Assembly (NCBI RefSeq): GCF_028009165.1
Contig: NC_079241.1
Span: forward strand, 682,001 to 746,000
Length of the DNA stretch: 64,000 bases
Direction of reading: 5' to 3'
DNA from: Akanthomyces muscarius
Lineage: Eukaryota; Ascomycota; Sordariomycetes; Hypocreales; Cordycipitaceae
The translations under genes and the position numbers were made by a program. Positions 55,405 through 64,000 of the stretch are shown piece after piece. Within the stretch, counting starts at the first letter, position 1. Each line of letters opens with the position of its first letter. The notes under the pieces are model-generated. The model worked only from the letters and a program-made list of their open reading frames with translations. It ran no database searches and was not told where the DNA came from.

Positions 55405-56968
55405 ATGAAGCTCTTGTCAGTCGCAGCGGCCATCTCTGGCCTGCTGTCGCCCGTCATTGCTGCCGCGTCCCAGAGCGCCAAGCTACCCGCCGACTTCAAG
55501 CCGCCCCAGGTGTTCAAGAATGCCAACCTGGTGCACGTCATCTCGCTCGAGAAGAACTACGCCAAGGAGCAAATCAATGTCGCCATTGAGAACGTGTCCA
55601 AGGAGCCGCAAGACGAATACTACATCCCATTTACCTCTTCGCAGGTTGCCCGCATCGGCGGCTTCGAGGTAAAGGACCGCAAGGACGACAACGCCGGCCC
55701 GTTTGCCGTCGAAGTGGTTGAATACGACCCCAACAGGTAGGATGCGGCTTCTCGACCTCTGGACCCTGTCGGGCTTTTGCATGCTAACACAAAGCTTCGC
55801 ATAGCGATACCCAATACTACCGGATTCGCCTCCCCAACCCGCTCAAGGCCGGCGCTCAGCAGACCCTCGGCATCACCTTCTTTTACCTCGACGCGTACCG
55901 CCCGCTTCCCGCTACGATTGAGCAGGACGAGACGCAGTATCTGGTCCACGACTTTTCCGTCTTTGCCCCGTCTGCTTACAAGACGAGCAAGCAAAAGACC
56001 GAAGTCAAGTCGGCCTCTGCCACCATCCCCGACTACACCAAAGTCGACAAGTTTCCACAGAAGCAGGGCACCAAGCTGACCTACGGACCTTTTGACGAGA
56101 AGCCCGCTGGCGCAGTTTCTCCCGCCGAGATCCGATTCGAGTTTGCCAAACCCGTCACCCACATCTCCGAGCTCGATCGCGAGGTCGAAGTCAGCCATTG
56201 GGGCGGCAACGTTGCCTTTGAAGAGCATTACACCCTGGAGCACCGCGGCGCCAACCTGTCTGCGCCTTTCAACCGTGCCAAGTGGACGCAGTCACAGTAC
56301 TTTAGCCGTGGCTCCTCGGCGGCTCTCAAGGAGCTCCGTGTTCCCCTGCAGATTGGTGCAGCCGATCCCTACTTCACCGATGTTATTGGCAACGTGTCTA
56401 CCTCACGTTTCAGAAGCAACAAGCGCGAGGCTCTCCTCGAGCTCAAACCCCGCTACCCCATCTTTGGTGGCTGGAAGTACCCCTTCACCATTGGCTGGAA
56501 CATTGACGCAGCCAGCATCTTGCGCCGCACGGCCGCTGGCGGCAATGTGCTCAAGATACCTTTCCTCGAGGGTCCCAAGCAGGCTGAGGGTGTTGAATAC
56601 GGCCGCGTCAACCTACGCGTTCTTCTGCCCGAGGGCGCTGAGTGAGTAACACAGATACTTGTGAATAGACCTTGAGCTGATGTATCTACAGGAACGTGAA
56701 GTTTTTTACCGACATCCCCGAGTCATCGATTACTGAGACGTCAATTGACGTCGTCCAGACATACCTAGACACTGTTGGCCGCACCTCAGTCACCATCAAA
56801 GCCGTGAACCTGGTTGACGAGTTCCGCGACCGCCACCTCATCATTACCTATGACGCTACGCTCCTCTCATCGCTGCGCAAGCCCGTTGTTATTTTCGCGA
56901 GCATGATGAGTCTTTACTTTACGGCATGGGCGATCGGCAACATCAAGGTTGGATTTGGCAAGAAATAA
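55405..56968 (+). CDS. OST1: Oligosaccharyltransferase subunit OST1 (ribophorin I)
   Basis: Ost1 is an ER-membrane subunit of the oligosaccharyltransferase that N-glycosylates nascent proteins. Exons are 55405-55736, 55805-56641 and 56692-56968 (481 residues), joined through two short introns (68 and 50 nt) with the frame preserved. A signal peptide (MKLLSVAAAISGLL, about 1-20) leads into a large luminal region. Family motifs include YYRIRLPNPL, TLGITFFYLDAYRPLP, the SHWGGNVAFEE segment and the RYPIFGGWKYPFTIGWN segment. The single membrane span lies near the C-terminus (about 452-472), followed by a short basic tail ending GFGKK. The length matches fungal orthologues. Confidence 0.95.
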
Positions 56969-57760
56969 AGGGTAGAGGGTAGAGATGCGCATCTGAAAAG
57001 GAGAGCCCGAGACATCATGTCAAATATAGAACTTTTGTACAATTGTAAAACGAAGATGAGCCTGAAAATGAAAAGAATGGCTGAAACAAAACCCCCATCG
57101 GCGAACTTGCCCGGGAATAGCCCGATGTTAAGCTAGCGTCCAAGCGATCTCGCCTACGCCCCCCCCCACTGTAGATCCCCAAGCAGCAACTGGGTAGCTA
57201 AGTTGCATTCTGTGTGCTGAAGAGGTCTTGGCTTTGGTCATGGTTATTTCAGTCAAGTCCTGGGATTGGCAGCAGCGTGGGAGAGAAGACCAGTTGGGCC
57301 ATCGAGCCGCGGGTAATGACCATGGCATGACGAAGCTATGGGAGGGGGGCGAACCGAGCCACACTCTAGTCGGGGCTTGGCAAGCAGCTTTGTTTTGCGG
57401 ACGCGCAAGAAAGCATGGGGACTACGTATACTTTTTTGAGATATGGGCGAAACCCGCGCAGCTGATGGAGGGAGTGACAAGAGGCGTGATAGGCGTATAT
57501 ATAGGTCGGAGCTGGTCTTCTCATTCAGAAACCGGGGGGTTTACACTATTCATCTCTGCTTCTTTCTGCATGCGTTTTTGCGTTTGAAACCGTTTTTGCG
57601 TTTGACACACCTACAAAGAAGCACATTTTATTGCATTTGTCCATTACTAAAATTGTTATCGTCTCCGAACACGGAAGTTGGATTTCCGACGACTAACATA
57701 CACACACATTCTCTATTTCTCTGTTACACAACACACACACACACCATACATAACGCAGAT
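56969..57760. promoter_or_regulatory. Promoter and leader of the Gly/His-rich gene
   Basis: A clear TATATATAG lies at about 57496-57504, some 260 bp before the ATG, implying a leader of about 230 nt. In the leader an imperfect tandem pair CGTTTTTGCGTTTGA is found at 57573-57587 and 57591-57605. CA dinucleotide runs occur just before the ATG (about 57700-57745). A strong TATA box and CA-rich leader suit a highly or conditionally expressed gene. Confidence 0.5.
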
Positions 57761-58294
57761 ATGTGTCTCGGCGGCTCGAGAAGAAACAATTACGAGCCCG
57801 ATGTCATCCCGGCCCGACCCTACGGCGGCGGCGGACAGGCTTACGGAGGCGGTGGCGGCTACGGGGGCGGCCAGCACGGCGGCGGCGGCGGCGGTGGCCT
57901 AGGCGGCCTAGGCGGCATGCTTGGAGGAGGTGGTCGCCGGCAAGGCGGCGGAATGGGCATGCTGGGAGGACTGCTGGGAGGTGGTGGCCGCCAGGGTGGT
58001 GGTGGTGGTGGTGGCCTCGGCAGTCTGTTTGGCGGAGGACGCCGTCCTGGTGGTGGTATGGGCATGGGCCCGATGGGCGGCGGCGGAGGGCATCACGGCG
58101 GCGGCGGCATGGGGATGGGGATGGGTGGCCCGATGGGTGGCGGAGGGCATCACGGAGGACATCATGGCGGCGGTGGCATGGGGATGGGCATGGGAGGCGG
58201 GGGACATCACGGAGGACATCATGGCGGCGGCGGCGGCGGTTTTGGGGGGCATCATGGAGGCGGTCACCACGGCGGCCACGGTGGACGTTATTAG
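57761..58294 (+). CDS. Glycine/histidine-rich low-complexity protein
   Basis: This 177-residue protein starts at the ATG at 57761 (MCLGGSRRNNYEPDV). After a short unique head, it is almost entirely Gly, with His, Met, Arg and Tyr. Residues 25-45 have GGGYGGG-type repeats, the middle alternates GGxGGLLGGGG and RRQGGG/RRPGGG, and the last 80 residues carry repeated MGMG and GHHGGHHGGGG units ending HGGRY. No signal peptide or membrane span is seen; Cys2 could be lipid-modified. Such GGHH-rich proteins could bind metal or phase-separate, but I know no defined function. The strong TATA box suggests inducible expression. The G-rich DNA yields long open frames in every reading frame, so the coding call relies on the ATG, the clean unique head and the upstream promoter. 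Confidence 0.75.
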   Translation: MCLGGSRRNNYEPDVIPARPYGGGGQAYGGGGGYGGGQHGGGGGGGLGGLGGMLGGGGRRQGGGMGMLGGLLGGGGRQGGGGGGGLGSLFGGGRRPGGGMGMGPMGGGGGHHGGGGMGMGMGGPMGGGGHHGGHHGGGGMGMGMGGGGHHGGHHGGGGGGFGGHHGGGHHGGHGGRY

Positions 58295-59529
58295 GAGGGA
58301 ACGGTCCAAGGGCCAAACATCGTGATGCATGACTGTTGTAAGCCGCCCGCCAGCGCAGTACGCATACACGCAGGCCAGGAGCGCCGAACTCTGCACCTGC
58401 GCACAATATTGGCCTATCGTTACGTTTTTTCTGCACGAATTTTTTTTATCTTCCTTTTCAGCTTCTCTGCAGCGGTTTCGGACGGGTTTGGCTGTTCTTG
58501 TTATTTAAGTTTGTCAAATTACGGGGAACTTTGCCGGCCATGACGCAAGACAGGCCCCGTGGCAGCAAAAATAAAAACATGAAAACGGCTGGTTCCTTTA
58601 TTGAGATGGGCATAGATGCTATTACATCATTAGATTCAAATTGATGCATTTCGTAAGAATTGCCGTGTCTCAGTGTCCCAGATTGTGCTTTTCAAGAGGT
58701 ACTGGTATTGGTGCTGTCTTGGCAGCAGTCAGTCGGTAAGGGCTGCGCCTCTTGTGCAGGGGTGTTCTCGCTGGGGAACAGGCAACTGGGCGTTGCTGCA
58801 AGTTGGCATTGAGCTTGCCGCATCAACGCTAAAATACCGTGCTCGTGGAAGAAATTGGGAGCTTCATTGCGGACCGTGTTGGCAGCTGTACTGGTAGTTA
58901 AGGTAGGTAGTTGGGCGCTGTAGGTACAGTAGCTGCGGGGGCGGGGTTCGCAGCCAGCCAGACCGGGACTGGCACTGGCACTGCGCTCTCTTTGCTGTGG
59001 TGACGCCGAGATGGGGCGCTGCCATGACATCATGACGCATTCCCCTCGCCTCCGCTCCAGCACAAGCAGAACCAAGGCCGCTGCTCTCGTCCATCTGCGA
59101 CTCGCTTGTCGCGGCCAAGGTTCCCTTTCGGTAAGCTGCTGGTGCTGGCCCTAGTCTCGTCATAATTGGATCTCTACCTTTTCCCCCTGCCCATATCTTC
59201 TTAAATACGTGCCCGTAGCCTTGCACGTATTGGCTCCGCCGGACTTGTCGATCACATCTGCACATTGGAGCTCGACTTTTACATCACCAAGCTTCACTTC
59301 GTCTTTGCGCCCCCTCGCAAGACCTATTTACTTCAAAGCATAGCTCGGAAGCGTGCTAGTAATCCTATTCATCTCCAAGTAAGTCGTCTCCGAGCTCTGC
59401 TGCGGTGGGAGAGCTTCCTGCCGCTCCAGAAACTGCCGTGGAAGGCCAGTCCGCAGCTTCCGCCACTCAACACAGCAACACTTGCTAACGGATGACAGTC
59501 TCTGAATTCCACACGGCGCTTCCTTCACC
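58295..59529. promoter_or_regulatory. PIL1 promoter and leader with 5' UTR intron
   Basis: This 1.2-kb spacer has no independent gene. It contains GGTAGGTAG and GGTAC-type words near 58900-58935. A likely 5' UTR intron runs from 59379 (donor GTAAGTCG) to 59498 (CTAAC branch, acceptor GACAG), leaving a 33-nt exon up to the split start codon of PIL1. Confidence 0.5.
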
Positions 59530-60711
59530 ATGTAAGTTTGCGACAGCTACAAGAGCCATTTCTCTTTCTACCCTCCCTCCGTCTGCCTGGCCAACTCTTG
59601 CTGTTTGGCCAAATCATGCCCCGCCGCAGCTTCGACGACGCCGCCCTCGTGCGCCTCTTCTCAGGCCGACGTTCCTCCTCGCACAGTGACTCCCAGACTG
59701 ACACGGGCCTCCCAAACAGGAACCGCGCCTTTTCCATCCGCTCCGGCAACTCCAAGCAGGGTTCGGGCGGCGGCGGCAACAAGATGGGCGGCTTCTCGCT
59801 CAACTCGCTGCGCGGCACCGTCCAGCCCGAGCTGTCCAAGAAGCTCTTCCGCCTCATCAAGTCGGAGAACAACCTGATCAACGCGCACGAGGCCGCCGGC
59901 CGCGAGCGCATCTCCATTGCCACCCAGCTCTCCGAGTGGGGCGAGCACACCGGCGACGAGGCCATCAACGACGTCTCGGACAAGGTCGGCGTCATCCTGA
60001 GCGAGATTGGCGAGCAGGAGGACACGTACGCCCACGCCATCGACGAGTCGCGCGGCTACCTCAAGGCCATCCGTAACACGGAGAAGAGCGTGCAGCCCAG
60101 CCGCGACGGCAAGGCCAAGATTGCCGACGAGATTCAGCGTCTGAAGCTCAAGGAGCCCGAGAGCGCCAAGCTGGTTGTTCTCGAGCAGGAGCTCGTCCGC
60201 GCCGAGGCCGAGAACCTTGTCGCCGAGGCGCAGCTTACCAACATTGTACGTCTTCTCATGTCTTTTCGTCTCCGTCAGAGAACCCTTTTCGTAGACTGAC
60301 AACGCCTGCCCATAGACTCGCCAGAAGCTCAAGGAAGCCTACGAGGCCGAGTTTGCCGCCACCATTGAGCGCGCCGAGAAGCAGATTATTCTGGCCAAGC
60401 ACGGCCGCCGCCTGCTCCAGCTTCTCGACGACACCCCTGTTGTGCCCGGCGACGCCAAGCCCGAGTACAACCACGCCAGCCAGGCCCGCCAGGTTCTCAA
60501 TGACGCCGAGGACGACCTCCGCGACTGGCAGCCCGAGAATGATAACTACAACACTCAGGCTAACCAGGATGCGCACGGCACGCACGGCACGCACGGCACG
60601 CAGGGTAGCAGTGTGGCCGACGAGAGCACCGTGGGCGCTGTCGGGGCCAAGGAACCCGAGCTCGAGGTCAAGCACGAGGACGTGGTCGGGGAGAAGGCCA
60701 CCGCCGCGTAG
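59530..60711 (+). CDS. PIL1: Eisosome core protein PIL1/LSP1 (BAR domain)
   Basis: Pil1 forms the membrane-bending scaffold of eisosomes under the plasma membrane. The best model is AT at 59530-59531, then 59720-60245 and 60316-60711, giving 307 residues. The initiator ATG is split by a 188-nt intron (AT|GTAAGT ... CTGAC ... AACAG|G). This gives the canonical Pil1 N-terminus MNRAFSIRSGN. The alternative, an ATG at 59617 inside that intron, would give a non-canonical MPRRSFDDAAL extension. The BAR domain (about 35-245) contains LRGTVQPELSKKLFRLIKSENN, VGVILSEIGEQED and VQPSRDGKAKIADEIQ. It also contains LVVLEQELVRAEAENLVAEAQL and LLDDTPVVPGD. The C-terminal tail has an HGT triple repeat and acidic residues. 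The second intron is 70 nt. Confidence 0.92.
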
Positions 60712-61417
60712 TAGGCGCAACGGCAAGCTTTCGGGGGTGTTTGATACCTAATGTTACTACTTTGAGATGACGTTTGCAACTGTTTCAAGTTTTGGTTTGG
60801 AGGGCAGCTGTTTCAATGGAGTATGTCTTTCTTATGATTTTGATAGTTGGTGAAGCTATGACTTAAAATAATGCATCCTGTCCGATTGAGTGTGCTCTGG
60901 TACATCGATGTTGTATTACGTCTGCACCCGCTGCATTGAGTACGCTTGGGCACCAAAGCTGCGCCTTTTTACTGGCTCATCTGAGTTATCTCGTGCCAGT
61001 TATTAGCGTGGATCGCGCCAGCAGCTTACCTAGGTACTGGTAGTTACAGGGACCCTTGGAGCCTGAGGGCGCAAAGCCACAGCGCTGTGCCAGGGCTGCA
61101 GTGGCGCCAGCTAACAAAATACCGCCCCTATTTTTTTCGCTGCGGTTCCGAGGCATCCTCGTGCCGTCCATGCCTGGTCCGGCGCAACAGACAGCCATTT
61201 TCCCAATCCCGACGTCGACCAGTTCCTTTGTTTTCTGGATTCAATCGCAAACAGCCTCGGCCGGGCCATACAATAACCTTTTTGCCGCAGCACCCTTTGT
61301 CTCCTCCGCGATTGACCGGCGTCCCGAGCGGCTACGCCCTGAACCACCCGTCGCTCCGCCTTGTCTTCTTTTTTATTATTTCTTCATTCAACCCTCCTTC
61401 GCCCAGGCCTGGCCTCT
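60712..61417. promoter_or_regulatory. Pyrophosphatase promoter
   Basis: This spacer holds the PIL1 3' flank and the pyrophosphatase promoter. No extra gene is supported. The frames at 61056-61421 overlap the leader and lack recognisable domains. A CTTACCTAGGTACTGG stretch near 61026-61041 resembles palindromic TACCTAGGTA words common in fungal promoters. Confidence 0.4.
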
Positions 61418-62993
61418 ATGAGAGCCCCAACGAGCCTCCAGCATCACGCCTTACGCCGCCTGTCGCTTTTACCGGGTCGGACCAATCACGCCGTCAGCGC
61501 CTGCGTAGCACGGCGCACGCTTCTGACTGGTGCTGCAGCGACTGGCTCTGCTGCGGCCACTCGCCTCACCACAAGAATGGGTCTGGGTGGTGGTGCTGCC
61601 CCGCCCCCTCCATCTGCTGGTGGTGGTGCTACTACCAAGTTCTCTGCAGCTTCTTCTCACTTCTCCCCCTCCTCCTCCTCCCCTCTTTCCTCCTCCCAAT
61701 CGCCGCTGCAGCGAACCGCTCAAATCGCAAACCATCTACAGAGCCCTGCGCAGCGCAGAAGCAGCAGCAGCACGCATCGCGCCCTGTCCACCATGGCGTC
61801 CTCTTCCGCTTATTCGGTGCGCAAGATTGCCGCCGCCAACACCCTGGAGCACCGAGTCTACATTGAGAAGGATGGCGTCCCCGTCTCCCCCTTCCACGAC
61901 ATCCCCCTCTACGCCAACCAGGAGCAGACCATTCTCAACATGATTGTTGAGATTCCTCGCTGGACCAATGGCAAGCTCGAGGTACGTTTGTGATTCGTTG
62001 CGTCGCCGAGCTGGCTGGATCGTGTGCCGCGTTTTGACCGCCCACCATGTTTAACCCCGCGATGAAATGACGCAAGCCTGAAATGCACCCGACCTGTATG
62101 CTGACTTTTTTTTTCTGCGATAGATCTCCAAGGAGGAGCTTCTCAACCCCATCAAGCAGGATGTCAAGAAGGGCAAGCTTCGCTTCGTCCGCAACTGCTT
62201 CCCCCACAAGGGCTACCTCTGGAACTACGGTGCATTCCCCCAGGTAAGCAGCCCTATTGATTACACCTCGCCCTAGCCTAGACCTGGCTGCACCATGACT
62301 AACACGCGTCCCTCGACAGACCTGGGAGGACCCCAACTCTATCCACCCCGAGACCAAGGCCAAGGGTGACAACGACCCTCTCGACGTCTGCGAGATTGGC
62401 GAGCTTGTCGGCTACCCTGGCCAGGTCAAGCAGGTCAAGGTCCTCGGTGTCATGGCCCTTCTGGACGAGGAGGAGACTGACTGGAAGGTCATTGTCATTG
62501 ACGTCAATGACCCTCTTGCTCCCAAGCTCAACGACGTTGAGGATGTCGAGCGCCACCTCCCTGGCCTTCTCCGCGCCACCAATGAGTGGTTCCGCATCTA
62601 CAAGATTCCTGACGGCAAGCCCGAGAACCAGTTCGCCTTCTCTGGCGAGTGCAAGAACAAGGCGTGAGTTTTTTCACCCATCAATTGACCGCGTTAATTC
62701 ATTGCTGACGTTTCTTAGTTATGCCCTCGACGTCATCCGCGAGTGCGGTGAGGCCTGGGAGCGCCTGATTACTGGCAAGACCCCCGCTGGCGACGTCTCC
62801 ACGTAAGTTGCATGATTTTCAGAAAATGTCGACGATGCTAATAATTTGCAGTGCCAACGTCACCGTTTCTCACTCTCCTGCTCGCATCGCTCCCGACCAG
62901 CTCCCTCCTCTGCCCGCCCATCAGGAGATTCCTCCTGAGAAGATTGACAGCTCCATTGACAAGTGGTTCTTTATCAGCGGCGCCTCTGCTTAA
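61418..62993 (+). CDS. IPP1: Inorganic pyrophosphatase, possible dual-targeted form
   Basis: This enzyme hydrolyses pyrophosphate and drives biosynthetic reactions. Exons: 61418-61981, 62124-62243, 62320-62663, 62719-62802 and 62852-62993. They encode 417 residues from the ATG at 61418, or 292 from the ATG at 61793 ([11 protein letters not shown], context CCACCATGG). The catalytic core has [20 protein letters not shown], the signature DNDPLD and [19 protein letters not shown], ending [14 protein letters not shown]. Family members in fungi are usually about 290 residues, so the short form is the standard cytosolic enzyme. The 125-residue extension has no Asp or Glu, begins [18 protein letters not shown] and is Ser/Ala/Arg-rich, like a mitochondrial leader. 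Whether it is translated is not known; it could also be a leader open by chance. Confidence 0.93.
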
Positions 62994-63217
62994 ATCTTTA
63001 TAAAAAAAGAAAAAAAGTCAAGTGTGGGACAAGGACCATTCAGTATCAGGATTTGATAACAGGGCAAAAAGCCTCTGCTGAATATATTTGAAAAATTTGG
63101 TCCTCTAAATAATGTACATTGTCCCATGCCCATGTGATACAGTAGTCGGGTTTGTGTAGCCCCGTATAACGCCGGCGAAAAATACAAAGTATGTGCTCGT
63201 AGTTTGTAAAAAGAGTT

Positions 63218-63584
63218 TTAATCCGTGAGATCGGCCTTCTTTTGCAGCTTTCGCGAATGTCGGTCCATTTCCTCGACCAGGCCCTTGATGGTGATTTTGC
63301 CCGTGTTGAACTTGAGTTCCTTGCCGTCCTCTGCAGCCCAACGGTTAGTATACACCCTCACATGACACATGGCTCTCCGTGATGTACACAACCCGAGACG
63401 TACTAAATTTGACGGCCACCGAGCTGGGCTCCGTCGACGCGCGCGGCAGAAGCGTCGTGCTAATGGTCGTTCCGCTCGTTCTCGCATTCGGGGGCAGAAG
63501 CGTCAGGAAGAGGCGCGCGGGCTTGGCGCAGGCGGAGAATGGGTTGAAGCGCGCCGTGATCTCGGTCATGAATTTGGTAATCAT
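63218..63584 (-). CDS. MRPL44: Mitochondrial ribosomal protein mL53 (yeast Mrpl44 type)
   Basis: This is a small subunit of the mitochondrial large ribosome. Exons on the minus strand are 63584-63404 and 63330-63218 (97 residues), with a 73-nt intron (TACTAAC branch) inside a Lys codon. The protein starts MITKFMTEITARFNPFS, continues with LFLTLLPPNARTS and, after the junction, reads KDGKELKFNTGKITIKGLVEEMDRHSRKL. The small size fits the family, and the N-terminus doubles as a likely import signal. The gene is divergent from the partial gene at 63942 and close (224 bp) to the pyrophosphatase end. Neither exon alone is recognisable in a simple ORF view; the joined product is. Confidence 0.88.
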
Positions 63585-63941
63585 GTTGGCGGTGGTATGT
63601 GTGTGAATTGACCTGACGTGGCGAGAATCGAGTGATTGGCTTGCGCTCGAGTTCCCTTCTCCCTGGAGCAGAGAGGCCATCTCGAAATTTGGCGCCGTGA
63701 CAATCCCCCGGTTGTTGCATATTTCGCGGTACAAGGGCAGCCGCGCTCCACCACCAGTTGTGCAGCCTAGGCATTTCGTCACTAGAGGACAGCTTGAAGC
63801 TGGTCATTTTATACCGCTTGATAATATTAGCACGAAAATCCAGCGAGCCTACGTCGAATCCCAGTTCCCTGAAACTGACGTCTGAAAGTCTTGGCAAACG
63901 CTGCTGATATTTTTGGCTCGCAGCCTGCAACACACTACGCC
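63585..63941. promoter_or_regulatory. Divergent promoter, mL53 / right-edge gene
   Basis: This 357-bp spacer shows no recognised ORF or RNA gene. It is the only promoter space for both flanking genes. Confidence 0.4.
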
Positions 63942-64000
63942 ATGTCCTTTGCAGGGCTGCAGGAGCGCCTGACGGCCCTCCAGGAGTCGACGGCCCAGCT
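63942..64000 (+). CDS. Start of a gene cut by the window edge
   Basis: An ATG at 63942 (context CGCCATGTC) opens a frame of 19 codons reading MSFAGLQERLTALQESTAQ before the sequence ends. This is the start of an amphipathic, coiled-coil-like helix with heptad-spaced leucines. It resembles the N-terminus of a fungal coiled-coil protein (possibly of the Sec20 type), but too little is present to name it. Confidence 0.55.
   Translation, partial: MSFAGLQERLTALQESTAQ

Noticed and set aside
59617..59719. Alternative PIL1 start at MPRRSFDDAAL in the unspliced frame
   Set aside because: The extension does not resemble Pil1 N-termini and lies wholly inside a well-formed 188-nt intron whose removal gives the canonical MNRAFSIRSGN.
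1..64000. CRISPR arrays, rRNA genes, insertion sequences
   Set aside because: No regularly spaced repeats, no rRNA-like conserved blocks and no transposase or LTR signatures were found; the window is a eukaryotic nuclear segment.

Overview
This window reads as nuclear DNA of a filamentous ascomycete (Pezizomycotina, most likely Sordariomycetes and probably Hypocreales; the species cannot be named from sequence alone). The evidence is 50-190 nt GT-AG introns with CTAAC/CTGAC-like branch points, long pyrimidine-rich promoters, GC-rich C-ending codons in housekeeping genes, and orthologues of fungus-specific proteins (MEX67, ATG33, KAR9, VTC4, PIL1, OST1, RMT2, cutinase). I find 19 complete protein genes and one gene cut by the right edge. 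Exon structures were rebuilt by hand from splice signals and reading-frame continuity. No tRNA, rRNA, CRISPR array or intact mobile element was found.

Layout. 1-3702: no recognisable gene. 3703-10068: divergent pair, the mRNA exporter MEX67 (-) and the DNA helicase MPH1 (+). 11312-18138: convergent pair, ATG33 (+) and a six-exon, 1841-residue ankyrin protein (-) whose N-terminus looks like a nucleotidyltransferase fold. 19289-26725: a gene-poor stretch with an alpha/beta hydrolase, a secreted cutinase and a DUF1275 membrane protein, all on the minus strand and separated by up to 4 kb of apparently empty sequence; this is the most accessory-looking part. 28063-37393: convergent pair, a RecQ helicase (+) and a KAR9-like spindle-positioning protein (-). 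37394-42013: 4.6 kb without a gene. 42014-51868: a conserved unknown (+), VTC4 (-), RMT2 (+) and hexokinase (-). 53397-62993: five plus-strand genes: a single-domain N-acetyl-gamma-glutamyl-phosphate reductase, OST1, a glycine/histidine-rich protein, PIL1 and inorganic pyrophosphatase. 63218-64000: the mitoribosomal protein mL53 (-) and the first codons of a divergent gene.

Most genes are ordinary conserved housekeeping loci that do not form one pathway. Shared themes are weak: MPH1 and the RecQ helicase both act in recombination repair, and VTC4 and pyrophosphatase both belong to phosphate metabolism. The observations most worth a second look are: the nucleotidyltransferase-like module of the ankyrin protein; the PIL1 start codon, which appears to be split by an intron (AT|G); the arginine-pathway reductase that has a mitochondrial leader but no kinase domain; the acid-free 125-residue extension of the pyrophosphatase; and twin CGGCCG palindromes upstream of the hydrolase gene.
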